DNA of 64,000 nucleotides, taken from contig JABFRQ010000005.1 of the NCBI GenBank assembly GCA_013141075.1, positions 124,001-188,000 on the forward strand, written 5' to 3'. The notes under the pieces are model-generated. The model searched no databases. It saw only the letters and a program-made list of their open reading frames with translations, and was not told the origin of the DNA. Made by a program: the position numbers and the translations under genes. The stretch is from Methylotenera sp. (lineage in GTDB: Bacteria > Pseudomonadota > Gammaproteobacteria > Burkholderiales > Methylophilaceae). Below, piece after piece: positions 22,398 to 32,296 of this stretch (position 1 is its first letter; each line of letters opens with the position of its first letter).

Positions 22398-23158
22398 ATG
22401 TGTATTCCTTCGTGAGCATTTAGTTTTTCGAGTAATTCGGTAACGCTGCCAACTTTAATACCAGTCTTACGTTTTGGCGGTTCAGCTACTTTTAATAATT
22501 GTTGGCGTGGCTCAATGTCAATGCCAAGCTTAATTGCAAGTTCAGCACCGTTAATTATTTCAATCACTTTCTTTCTAGCTAGCATCAAATTTGGCAGTTT
22601 TACAAAACGCGGTTCGTTTAAGCGCTGGTCTGCGGTAATCACAGCTGGTAGTTTTAATGCTAGCGTTTCCGTACCGCCGTCAATTTCACGCGTTACTACA
22701 ACTTCATTTTCATTTACATCCAATGAGGATACAAAAGCGCCTTGTGGGTAATCCAGCAATGCGGCCAACATCTGGCCTGTATGGCTGGTATCATCATCAA
22801 TCGATAGTTTGCCCAACAAAATAAGCTTTGGCTGCTCACGTGATACGATTGATTTTAAAACTTTAGCGACAGCTAACGGCTGCAAGTTTGAATCATTTTC
22901 TACGAGTATTGCACGATCAACACCCATGGCAAACGCGCGTCTTAACACATCTTGATTGGCTGCTGTACCGATAGAAACTACGACCACTTCAGTGGTGATG
23001 CCTTTTGCTTTTAAACGCAGTGCTTCTTCAATGGCATTTTCATCATATGGGTTGATGCTCATTTTAACGCCCGCTACATCCACGTCCGTACCATCGGGCT
23101 TAATGCTTACTTTTACGTTGTAATCAACCACACGTTTTGCCGCAACTAATATTTTCAT
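22394..23158 (-). CDS. etfB: Electron transfer flavoprotein beta subunit
   Basis: MKILVAAKRVVDYNVKVSIKPDG; SINPYDENAIEEALRLK; GKLSIDDDTSHTGQMLAALL; start revised. Confidence 0.95.
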   Translation of the reverse strand: MKILVAAKRVVDYNVKVSIKPDGTDVDVAGVKMSINPYDENAIEEALRLKAKGITTEVVVVSIGTAANQDVLRRAFAMGVDRAILVENDSNLQPLAVAKVLKSIVSREQPKLILLGKLSIDDDTSHTGQMLAALLDYPQGAFVSSLDVNENEVVVTREIDGGTETLALKLPAVITADQRLNEPRFVKLPNLMLARKKVIEIINGAELAIKLGIDIEPRQQLLKVAEPPKRKTGIKVGSVTELLEKLNAHEGIHI

Positions 23159-23274
23159 CTCTACATCCTTTACAATTGCTGTGCATTGTATGGATGTAAT
23201 TAATATAAGTAAAATTGATTGTAATGATATAATATATCTGTTAAATAGATATATAACACAATAAAATAGAAGTG

Positions 23275-24225
23275 ATGAAATATACATTAAGACAATTAGA
23301 AATATTTGTAGCAATTAGTCGCACAGCAAACGCATCGCGTGCCGCTGAGGCGTTATCACTTTCACAATCTGCAACCAGTACCGCATTAAGTGAGCTTGAA
23401 CGGCAGTTTGATTTGCAGCTATTTGATCGTGTTGGTAAATCACTCAAAATCAATGAAACGGGTCAGCAGTTACTGCCACAAGCGGTGGAATTGTTAGATC
23501 GTGCTAAAGAAATTGAGAATTTACTAAAAGGGCACGCTGGTTTTGGTCATATGAGAATTGGTGCAACGCTAACAGTTGGTAACTACTTAGCTACCATATT
23601 AGTCGCTCGGTTTTTACAAGAGCATCCAGAAAGTCGTATACAACTGCAAGTGCATAATACTGGCACAATAGTCCAACAAATTTCCAATCATGAGCTAGAT
23701 TTAGGCTTAATTGAGGGTGATTGTAATCATCCCGATATTGAGGTGCAGCCTTGGATAGCGGATGAGCTGGTTGTTTTTTGCGCGCCGAATCATGTACTAG
23801 CAAACCAAACTAAAGTGACGCTAGAACAGCTTTTACAGCAGCATTGGATATTGCGTGAAAAAAGATCTGGCACGCGTGAAACATTTGATCGCGCTTTTCA
23901 CGGGCATCATTCAAAGCTAAAAATCAGGCTAGAGCTAGAACATACTGAAGCGATAAAACGCGCAGTGGAGTCAGGGCTGGGTATTGGCTGCATTTCTCGC
24001 CTAGCACTTAAAGATGCTTTTAGTCGTGGTAGCTTAGTACCTATTTCAACACCAGATTTAGATTTAGGGCGCTTCTTTTATTTTCTGTGGCATAAACAAA
24101 AATATCAAACATCGGGCATGCGAGCATTTTTAAACTTATGTAAGCACTTTACATCAGGCATCAATCGAAGCGACTTGGTAAATTTGGCTGAAATCGCTAA
24201 GGGGAGTGCCCTGAATTTTGTGTAA
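23275..24225 (+). CDS. LysR-family transcriptional regulator
   Basis: MKYTLRQLEIFVAISRTANASRAAEALSLSQSATSTALSELERQF; divergent from etfBA-fpr. Confidence 0.92.
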   Translation: MKYTLRQLEIFVAISRTANASRAAEALSLSQSATSTALSELERQFDLQLFDRVGKSLKINETGQQLLPQAVELLDRAKEIENLLKGHAGFGHMRIGATLTVGNYLATILVARFLQEHPESRIQLQVHNTGTIVQQISNHELDLGLIEGDCNHPDIEVQPWIADELVVFCAPNHVLANQTKVTLEQLLQQHWILREKRSGTRETFDRAFHGHHSKLKIRLELEHTEAIKRAVESGLGIGCISRLALKDAFSRGSLVPISTPDLDLGRFFYFLWHKQKYQTSGMRAFLNLCKHFTSGINRSDLVNLAEIAKGSALNFV

Positions 24226-24354
24226 ACAGTCCGCTTTGTAGAGCCGCGAATGACTCGAAAGGGTCGAAATTTGTCGGTGGAATATTGATGGTGACAGGCC
24301 GCTTTGCGGATTTATGAGACGGTCGTAGTCGTCTTTTTTAGTGGTTAATAAAAC

Positions 24355-24379
24355 AAAAAAGGACGCATCAGCGTCCTTT
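24355..24379 (-). terminator. Terminator of the HU gene
   Basis: aaaaaaGGACGCatcaGCGTCCttt. Confidence 0.75.
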
Positions 24380-24398
24380 AACTTAAGCCAACTATTAA

Positions 24399-24671
24399 CT
24401 AGTTCACTTTGTCTTTAAGCGTTTTACCTGCTTTAAATACTGGTGCGTTTTTAGCGGCGACTTGGATTTCTTTACCTGTAGAAGGATTGCGACCAGTTCG
24501 CGCAGGTTTTTTGTTGACTTGGAAAGTACCAAAGCCAACTAAAGCTACGTTGTCGCCAGCTTTTAATCGGTCACCGACAGTGGTGATAAACGCTTCTAGC
24601 ACACGACCAGCATCGGCTTGGGTGACACCTGATAAAGAAGCTAAGTTGGCGATGAGTTCTGATTTATTCAT
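24399..24671 (-). CDS. hup: HU-family DNA-binding protein
   Basis: MNKSELIANLASLSGVTQADAGRVLEAF; GFGTFQVNKKPARTGRNPSTGKEI. Confidence 0.95.
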   Translation of the reverse strand: MNKSELIANLASLSGVTQADAGRVLEAFITTVGDRLKAGDNVALVGFGTFQVNKKPARTGRNPSTGKEIQVAAKNAPVFKAGKTLKDKVN

Positions 24672-24767
24672 GATTTACCTTTAAACAAAATACTTCAGTT
24701 GAAAATTTCTGCATGCACAATAAAGTACTGGGTGTTTTACGTCAAGCCTTTCAAGGGCGCGCGCTGG

Positions 24768-25004
24768 CTAGAATTTGAGCAACTCTTCTGGCCTTATGCC
24801 TAATGTGGTTGCCAACCGATAGATATTCAGCAGCGCAATATTGCGTTGCCCTCGCTCCACTCCGCTTAAATAGCTTCTGGCAATGCCACTTTCCAACGCC
24901 AGTTTTTCTTGTGACCAGCCATGGTCTTTGCGGATATGCGCCAAGTGCTTACCAAAAGCAACCAGTATGTACGAAGGGTCTTGTTGTTCATCACTATGCA
25001 TCAT
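24768..25004 (-). CDS. Small XRE HTH regulator (controller-protein-like)
   Basis: HLAHIRKDHGWSQEKLALESGIARSYLSGVERGQRNIALLNIYRLA. Confidence 0.85.
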   Translation of the reverse strand: MMHSDEQQDPSYILVAFGKHLAHIRKDHGWSQEKLALESGIARSYLSGVERGQRNIALLNIYRLATTLGIRPEELLKF

Positions 25005-25049
25005 GTAGTGATGCTAAATACCAGAACACTATGAGACCACGCTCTATGA

Positions 25050-26324
25050 GTGACATTTAATCACATCAGGTCTAATATGTGCCTTTCAATTACTGTTGCT
25101 GGGTTGATAACCACTATGGGTAAATATCTACTAAACGAGAAGCTTGCGCATTTTTCAGAAGCGCAAGTGGATACATTTCTAAGTCGATATTATCAAGGAG
25201 AGAAATGTACTCCCCTATTAGCCATATTTGCAATTGATGTACATGCGAATGCAGTTAGTCAATGGCTACCGATTGATACGACCGAATCGGCAGTCTGCCC
25301 AAACTGCGGCAGTTCTATGTTCATCAAGTATGCAAAACGAAAATCTTCGATTAAGCGTTATCAAAAAGTGATGCACTGCAATGGATGTGAGCATGTACCG
25401 ACCAAGTTCTGTCACTGTGCTTATTGTCGGCAAAAATGCATGGATGAAAGAACCGCACAAAAGCTGCAAGTTTCCAATGCCATTAGTGCCTATTGCCGAT
25501 TAAATCTAGCTTCGGTTTACATGGAATCTGCCACTGAACTTTCACTAAAGCACGCGGTGGCTTTGCTGGCGTTAGTGCGATGCTGTGACCGATTGGCCGA
25601 TAGCACTTTTGGGGCGTTAGTCCATGCCACGATGCCATTCGCTCCCAATAATGATTGGGGCGTGAATTTGTTGAGGTCACTGATGAACGCAAAGTTACTC
25701 AGTATTTCTGAAGGCACAAGTGAAAAGCATTTCATTATAGAGAGTCAGCATATTGAACCCCGATACGGTTACGTGAATTGGGAAATACAATTGGAGAATA
25801 TTGACGCCATTATTTTAGACATTGAAAACCTATGCCGTGCAGGCAACATCCCTAGCAATTGGCAACGCGACCTGCCTAAACTCCGGCAAGAGCTGGCTTT
25901 AGCGGAATGTAAAGAGCTTTATACTTTTTGTTTGGATGAGCGCGGTTTACCGAGTGAAGTCGGCGCAAAAGCAGAAGCCATGTTGTTAGACATTTTAGTT
26001 GATCACTCGGTGGCCCAATGCTATCAAGCCATTCGATATGCGGCCATGCGCACCTTAGACTTTAAGACCGTACAAAGAAAAAATAACCTTCCTGTTCAGC
26101 ACTATCAATTACCCAGTTACATGGTGAATACCTGCCAGAATTACGTGGACAGAGCGAGATTGGAAGGGTTGAATAATAAAGGCTTTAGTAGAAACGCACA
26201 CATACCGCGCAGTATGATGAGTGTTGTGCTTTATGACACCCTGTTGAAAATGGGCGAACGCGGTTTTACTGAACCCTATCATAGCGCGGTAAACTACACG
26301 ACTGTTAAAAGACTTTATGATTGA
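25050..26324 (+). CDS. Unknown protein with cysteine-rich putative zinc module
   Basis: CPNCGSSMF...MHCNGCEHVPTKFCHCAYCRQKCMDE; no further family recognised; true start uncertain (possibly 25077 or 25113). Confidence 0.65.
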   Translation: MTFNHIRSNMCLSITVAGLITTMGKYLLNEKLAHFSEAQVDTFLSRYYQGEKCTPLLAIFAIDVHANAVSQWLPIDTTESAVCPNCGSSMFIKYAKRKSSIKRYQKVMHCNGCEHVPTKFCHCAYCRQKCMDERTAQKLQVSNAISAYCRLNLASVYMESATELSLKHAVALLALVRCCDRLADSTFGALVHATMPFAPNNDWGVNLLRSLMNAKLLSISEGTSEKHFIIESQHIEPRYGYVNWEIQLENIDAIILDIENLCRAGNIPSNWQRDLPKLRQELALAECKELYTFCLDERGLPSEVGAKAEAMLLDILVDHSVAQCYQAIRYAAMRTLDFKTVQRKNNLPVQHYQLPSYMVNTCQNYVDRARLEGLNNKGFSRNAHIPRSMMSVVLYDTLLKMGERGFTEPYHSAVNYTTVKRLYD

Positions 26325-26333
26325 ACATGCCCG

Positions 26334-26984
26334 ATGAAAAATTCCTACCAAGAACATATTAAACGACTTGCTAAACTGAACCATCGCCATCAGCGCGGCA
26401 AGAACTACATCAACGGGATGCTAATCAGGCATCTCTATCCTGCTGAGAAAGCAACGCAACTCTCTGGGTGGGACGATGTCAGCTTTATCCTGAATGATTA
26501 CCGTGTCAATGTCGCATGGATTCACCCTAGGCAAGACTATCTAGACCATCTTCAGTCTGAAGCCAGCAAACGTGTTGCACACTTGAGTCCCATAGGGGAT
26601 ATTTTTAATAAGAGTACCGCCAACTATGTCAAAGTAGGGCAATCAAGAAAGAAGGTGGTGAGCCATACGATGAGTTTCACGAAAGAGTCCGAGCTGTGGT
26701 CCAAAGCGTATGATTTAGCGCTTCAAGAGGTATCCGAAACAACACAGTATTGCGCCACACCCTTTATACGCAAAGAATGGTTAGCAAATGGTTATTTCGT
26801 CAACCTATGTGCCCCAATTGAGGTGCGAAGCATCCATGACTTAACGATATTGGTCAGTTTGGTCAAAAGGCTGCTGAAGCGTGAAACAACTTTAGAGCAG
26901 GAATTCCCTCACTATACTTACACTAAGGAGCAGTGGGTGGCTGAAGAGTCATCGCTAAACAAAATGCCAAAATCACAATGTTAG
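26334..26984 (+). CDS. Unknown protein encoded just downstream of 25050-26324
   Basis: Long ORF 9 nt after the previous stop; no family recognised. Confidence 0.65.
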   Translation: MKNSYQEHIKRLAKLNHRHQRGKNYINGMLIRHLYPAEKATQLSGWDDVSFILNDYRVNVAWIHPRQDYLDHLQSEASKRVAHLSPIGDIFNKSTANYVKVGQSRKKVVSHTMSFTKESELWSKAYDLALQEVSETTQYCATPFIRKEWLANGYFVNLCAPIEVRSIHDLTILVSLVKRLLKRETTLEQEFPHYTYTKEQWVAEESSLNKMPKSQC

Positions 26985-27143
26985 CTCGTCATGTTATCAG
27001 TGGTGTAATTTGGCTGGAATCTCCAGCTGATTTGAAGCGGAATCAGTGGTTGGACTATGATGTGGAGCATCACCACTAATTTTACCAGCCTTTTTAAGCC
27101 GTAATAATGGCATTATATAGTGCATTATGATTGGAAATGCAAG

Positions 27144-28260
27144 ATGAAAAACCCAAACAAACAAATAGCAACGAACGCAAAAAGTACTGTCACAGAAAAA
27201 CAGCAAACCGAGCTTTTAAAGCATACGGGTCAATCGGATGAGCATCCAGATTATTTATTGCCTGCGATTGCTACAACAGATCAGTTTAGCGAGCTTTCTA
27301 TTTTGGGTTTATGGAATGCTGTGGCACCAACGGAAAAAGCCATACGACGCGAGCATGTCCGTCAGGCTAACTTCTGTGTCGATCTAGAAGGCTTTGAAAT
27401 TAGCCCTGAGCAGGCAGCCGACTTTGAACGCTATATCTTAGGCGAGCTCTCACTTGAACAAGTGATTGCCAACACCAAAGCAAGGGCAGGTCTAAAAACC
27501 TCCACCCCAGCTACCAATGAAAGTGCTTTTACACGCGTTCGTATACTTGAACTCAGGATCAAACCCGTGATTGGTGAGTTTGATGCTACACACCTACGCG
27601 AAATTAACCGCCGCATTCTACAAGATATGCCCATGTATAGCGGTGGCCAGTTATCGTATCAGTACGGGCGAACATGTGCGTAGCCGTACTATTCAACATG
27701 GTTTAGATAGCTATGTGGTGCATTACAAGGATGGCGGTGTGGATGATGATGCCATCAATACTGCTATTCACTGCCAAGCAGTAAGTACTGATTTTTTTAA
27801 GCAACTCGCACGTATGTATGCTGACCTTGACCATATCCACGCATTTAACGAGGCCAATAGCCGCACTTTACGTGTATTCATTGAGCAATTCGTATCAGCG
27901 GGTGGTTATTATCAATTAGACTGGACTAAACTTGAAGGCATGGCTTTGGCTAATTATAGCGTTCGTGACACCTTGTATATGGCGCGAGATTTAGAGGTCA
28001 GCAGGCGCAGCTTTCCTAATTTAACCATCACTAATATGCGTGATGCCAGTCCGTCTGAATTTGAAGCTTACGAAACGCAAAAGAAAATTCGCCATGCGTT
28101 TAGTATGAGCTTTCAAGATTTAACGCTGCAATATTTGTTGAAGGGAATATTGGATCACTTACCTAGGCTTCCTTTCGGAACAACTAACCTATCATCAGAA
28201 ATCATGAGTTATGAAATGTTAGTTGCTATGGGCTTAGTAAAGCCCATTCAGCCAAAATAA
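27144..28260 (+). pseudogene. Fic-family protein with N-terminal VbhA-like segment, single-base frameshift
   Basis: Frame A ...FDATHLREINRRILQDMPMYSGGQ, frame B SYRISTGEHVRSRTIQHG...HIHAFNEANSRTLRVF; one extra T near 27650-27652 breaks an expected GGQYR. Confidence 0.75.
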
Positions 28261-28309
28261 AATATCCGAAGAAAGGCTTATCGGTAGAGTTAGGTGGCAA
28301 ATCGCGTCG

Positions 28310-29056
28310 CTATATATCGCTTAGACTTACCCGAATAACGCTCTCATTGGCGCGTATCTCTGCCAAGGCATTTAATGCTAAGTCTTCAAGTGTTTTCATA
28401 AAGCCTTGGGGTGTTTTGCTGGAAGTCTGATGAGGCGGACTCTTCGCAAGTTGCACTGTCCAAGCTTGATGGTTTTGTGAGCTTAATGTGTAAATTACGC
28501 CATTATGCATCGGTAAGCTGTTTTGAAAACGTCTAAAGGCTTTCATGCTATTGCTGTCTTGATAGTCAAAGCCTAGGAGTCGCCATATCAATAAACCCAA
28601 CCAAATACCATGACCAAATATCACGGTTTGATTTGGCAAATGCGCCATTTCTGCCATAAATTGACTCACACGTTGGTTAAACTCTAAGAATGTATCTGCG
28701 AGTTTGCCCATACGTTGATTCACATCGGCTTCTGCCCAATACGCATCGGCTATCGGACGACGTTGTGTGCCTGTCATGCCAGTAATTAACTCATGTGAAA
28801 TAGCCGAAAACTCATTTAACCATGGTTGCACTTGCAAGGCCATTTGATGCTTGGTGCAAAAAGGCTGTGCGGTTTGGTGAGTGCGAATGAACTCAGATGC
28901 CAACACTAGAGTCGGTTCTACCTTGAGCGTATTGGCAATCGCTTGCGCTTGTTGCAATCCCTTATCAGACAAAGGAATTGTGCTGTGTTCCATGGTGATG
29001 CCGCCAGCGTTAGCAGTGCTTTCGCCGTGACGGATAAAGTAAATGGTTTTATGCAT
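28310..29056 (-). CDS. Histidine phosphatase (phosphoglycerate mutase-like) family protein
   Basis: IYFIRHGESTANAGG and VIFGHGIWLGLL; overlaps the tniQ stop by 8 nt. Confidence 0.88.
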   Translation of the reverse strand: MHKTIYFIRHGESTANAGGITMEHSTIPLSDKGLQQAQAIANTLKVEPTLVLASEFIRTHQTAQPFCTKHQMALQVQPWLNEFSAISHELITGMTGTQRRPIADAYWAEADVNQRMGKLADTFLEFNQRVSQFMAEMAHLPNQTVIFGHGIWLGLLIWRLLGFDYQDSNSMKAFRRFQNSLPMHNGVIYTLSSQNHQAWTVQLAKSPPHQTSSKTPQGFMKTLEDLALNALAEIRANESVIRVSLSDI

Positions 29057-30905
29057 GGGCTGACTCCAACATTTCTAACTGTTTTCTAAGATAAAAATAC
29101 TGCCGGCCACCATCAACCTGAGGGCCAGTGATGGGTTTTATCTTCAAGGTGTTCAATAGTGCCCGTGGTGATGTACCTTGTGATTTGGCTAAGGCAGCTA
29201 ATGCAACATAATGTGTGTTAAATAAAGTCAATGCAGCTTCATTGATACGTCTGCCTTCATGTGGTGTTTGAAAACTCCCAATCAAACCCACATTGACAAG
29301 GTGATACACCACTTGTTGCTTTAACCCAAGCCGTTCTGCCGCAGCATCTACAGACATAGCATTCCCAGAGTTTTTGCGATAAAGATTAAGCCAATTAGAT
29401 GTAACTACTCTATTTAAATTCACATGTCCTAACACCACTGGCTGAAGACTTATAGCATAGGTTTTTAGCTCTCCTGAAAGGAGAGCGCATATTAACGCAA
29501 TCAACTCTGTTTCTTTTAGTCGCCAACATTTAATAACCGTTGATAATGGTACTAAGACTTCAGGCTCGCTCAACGCGGGATTTAACCAAAACATTTTTAA
29601 CGACTGCTTGGAAAAGAGCCACGTTGCCACTTTTAAATGCTTACGATTTACTAAGGGCTGTATGATCCCAGCGGATACCAAAATACGCACGACTCGTTCC
29701 GAAATGGCAAGATATTTAGCTGTGCTTTGTAAATCCATCGCATCTTGGGTCATTGCCTCAATATACGGTAACTCCGCAAGATGAACGGATTTTGACTGGC
29801 GGCCCGATGGTAGCTGCATTTGATGATGCGTGATTAAATTGACTGCTGATAAATTTTTGATTAGTGAAGTTGCAACTTCAGCCCGTTTTGCCATGTACTT
29901 TAATGCTAATTGAGGATGTTGTTCAATGGTACTGGGTTTTAACCACCGATTACGTTTGCATATCAGCCCCCACCAATGACTATGTAAATACTGCTCAAAT
30001 GCATCTCGCAGGAATTGATACGGACTTTCTCTCAAATGAAAATATATAACATGATAAATACTACCGAATGTCCGTCGAATACTACTAGATATGTGTTGAC
30101 TTTGAATCGCCATGAGTAGTTTTTCAAAATTGACTGGCCAATCTTTCAATAGAAGCGCTACATTCGACATTATCGATTCTGCAGCAGATATGTTATGCAA
30201 TCCTGAAATTTGCCCTGGACGACTAGGTTGTGAGAACACGGTAAATTGACCTAAATATCGAATTAACTTTAACCAAGCATACATCTCAAGTGATGGGTAG
30301 TAGTCAACTTTCTCTTCTGAGCCAGCAAAAAATACGGCTCGGTGTAACTGTGCTATATCTTCTGAGGCGGATTTTATTATCGTATTCGCTAAGTTGTAGC
30401 CGCATTCGCTGCATTTGGAAATAGAGGCACGTTCCCACTTTTGAGCCTGTCCACACTGTGGACAGCTTTCACACAAGGTACATCCATGATGCACGCATAC
30501 GCAACAAAGCTTGATGCTCCAATACGCATGCAAATGATGCGACTTCTTTAAACACAATGGACACCAACGCATTGCACTATGATTAAATTCAGCTATGGAC
30601 AGTCCATTACAAGGTGTGGTTGCGTGCCAATATGCAGGTAAAGGGCCAAATAAGCTTTCAAATGCAAGACTACTCAATTCCAAACGCTGGCATAAATCAA
30701 CTAGCTGATTCCTATTTGCATTTTCGCGCATAGCCGTCCATAGTTGTCTTGGTGAAACAAAACCATTTGCCTCAACGACTCGTAGTAAATACCCAAAAGC
30801 AGACTCTTGAAATAGTGGGCTTGGTCGTACTAAAAAGCGATAACCAAGTAATGATGGCCCTTCAGTCACTTGAGGATTACGAAGAGCTAAAGCTTGCACT
30901 GTCAT
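29049..30905 (-). CDS. tnsD: TniQ/TnsD-family targeting protein (618 aa)
   Basis: TniQ N-terminus (ESAFGYLLRVVEANGF) and zinc cluster CPLC...CCVCVHHGCTLCESCPQCG...CSECG. Confidence 0.85.
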   Translation of the reverse strand: MTVQALALRNPQVTEGPSLLGYRFLVRPSPLFQESAFGYLLRVVEANGFVSPRQLWTAMRENANRNQLVDLCQRLELSSLAFESLFGPLPAYWHATTPCNGLSIAEFNHSAMRWCPLCLKKSHHLHAYWSIKLCCVCVHHGCTLCESCPQCGQAQKWERASISKCSECGYNLANTIIKSASEDIAQLHRAVFFAGSEEKVDYYPSLEMYAWLKLIRYLGQFTVFSQPSRPGQISGLHNISAAESIMSNVALLLKDWPVNFEKLLMAIQSQHISSSIRRTFGSIYHVIYFHLRESPYQFLRDAFEQYLHSHWWGLICKRNRWLKPSTIEQHPQLALKYMAKRAEVATSLIKNLSAVNLITHHQMQLPSGRQSKSVHLAELPYIEAMTQDAMDLQSTAKYLAISERVVRILVSAGIIQPLVNRKHLKVATWLFSKQSLKMFWLNPALSEPEVLVPLSTVIKCWRLKETELIALICALLSGELKTYAISLQPVVLGHVNLNRVVTSNWLNLYRKNSGNAMSVDAAAERLGLKQQVVYHLVNVGLIGSFQTPHEGRRINEAALTLFNTHYVALAALAKSQGTSPRALLNTLKIKPITGPQVDGGRQYFYLRKQLEMLESAHA

Positions 30906-32296
30906 GCTTGAATGAGTCGCCTCAGGTAAAAGATTTCTTCTTCACTAATACTTATAAAATAAGTCATCAGTCTATTTAAAATTTCAGTTGAAGGAATTTT
31001 CTCTTGCAATGTATGTGGTACTTGCCAACGCAATATTAACCTTTTAAGAGATGGCCCAGACTCGTTTGTTTGTGACATTTCAAATAAACGATTTAAAATG
31101 TTGAGAATATTTGAGGAAGATAAAGAAAAAACCGGATCTAAATATCTATGTCTAGAGTTGGAGTACATTTCTGTTCCATCAGGTATTGGCGCAATCTGAT
31201 TAGCAATACCAAACCACCAATCGGCAAACCCATTTAAAATTGATTCCCTCTGGCTTGGCTTATATCGAGTAGTAAAAAATATGATTGCTGTATCATCAGG
31301 TATCGGCATTTGATAAGCCTCACAAAATGCTGTTAAATTTTTTTCTAATTGCTTAAGAAATGGATTGGATTGCGAGGAAATGTCTTTTATGGTTTCTAAG
31401 AATCTACCAAAATAGGTGCTGGGAGCAATGACGTTTATAAGCTGCCTACTTTGTGTCTGCTTTTTAAACAAAGCGATTATGCGTCGAATCTGACAATCCT
31501 GATCAAACATGAATCTCGCTTCTCTAAATCCAAGTTGCTTATAATCAATTTTTTCTAATTCTTTTAATCGCAACCTTTGGGGCATGTAATCATTTTTGAT
31601 TTTAAGCACGCGCCCTAAAAAATGTGCCCAATACATTGCATCGTAAATATCTTTTGAAGTATAACTAATATCCGTTGAACATTCTCCAAGCAAAGGTTGA
31701 TAATGAAGCGGACTTGGACAATCTGTTGCATTTGTTATGGTTTTTGCTACCAACACCTTCCACGCAGCCGCCATGGTCACATGCATCGCTTTTATGGATG
31801 TTGAACATCCACAGCTCCAGTCTGCTTTTAATTGACTCCATATCAAACGTTTATTACAGGTTGTACAATACTGTATGAGTTGACAACCATGTAGTGGACA
31901 GGCAACGAACAAGGGCATCTCCCAACAATACCAATGACACCCGTGCTGTTGCATACAAATAGGGCAATAACGCATAAAATTAGTCGTTAATGGATTCCAT
32001 GCTGCTGGTATCCTTTTTTTTCGCATAAACCCAAACTTCAGCATTACCCAACCGTAAATATCTATGGTGTTCGACGCACCAAAAATTTTTCCAACTTTGT
32101 CAACGTCACTTATTATTTCTCTGCCAAGGTACAGTTTTCTTATCAAGAAATTTAATTCCTTCTGTACCTTTACGTTGTTTGACGCACAAAATCTCACCAC
32201 ATATCCTACAATGCTCTCTCCCGCAAGCATCGCGGGTCGAATTGGGTATGCAGAAAACGGGATCAAATTGTCTTTTGCAGTTGCGTCTTTTTTCAT
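30902..32296 (-). CDS. tniQ: TniQ-family transposition protein (464 aa)
   Basis: YCPICMQQHGCHWYCWEMPLFVACPLHGCQLIQYCTTC; 4-nt overlaps both sides. Confidence 0.85.
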   Translation of the reverse strand: MKKDATAKDNLIPFSAYPIRPAMLAGESIVGYVVRFCASNNVKVQKELNFLIRKLYLGREIISDVDKVGKIFGASNTIDIYGWVMLKFGFMRKKRIPAAWNPLTTNFMRYCPICMQQHGCHWYCWEMPLFVACPLHGCQLIQYCTTCNKRLIWSQLKADWSCGCSTSIKAMHVTMAAAWKVLVAKTITNATDCPSPLHYQPLLGECSTDISYTSKDIYDAMYWAHFLGRVLKIKNDYMPQRLRLKELEKIDYKQLGFREARFMFDQDCQIRRIIALFKKQTQSRQLINVIAPSTYFGRFLETIKDISSQSNPFLKQLEKNLTAFCEAYQMPIPDDTAIIFFTTRYKPSQRESILNGFADWWFGIANQIAPIPDGTEMYSNSRHRYLDPVFSLSSSNILNILNRLFEMSQTNESGPSLKRLILRWQVPHTLQEKIPSTEILNRLMTYFISISEEEIFYLRRLIQA

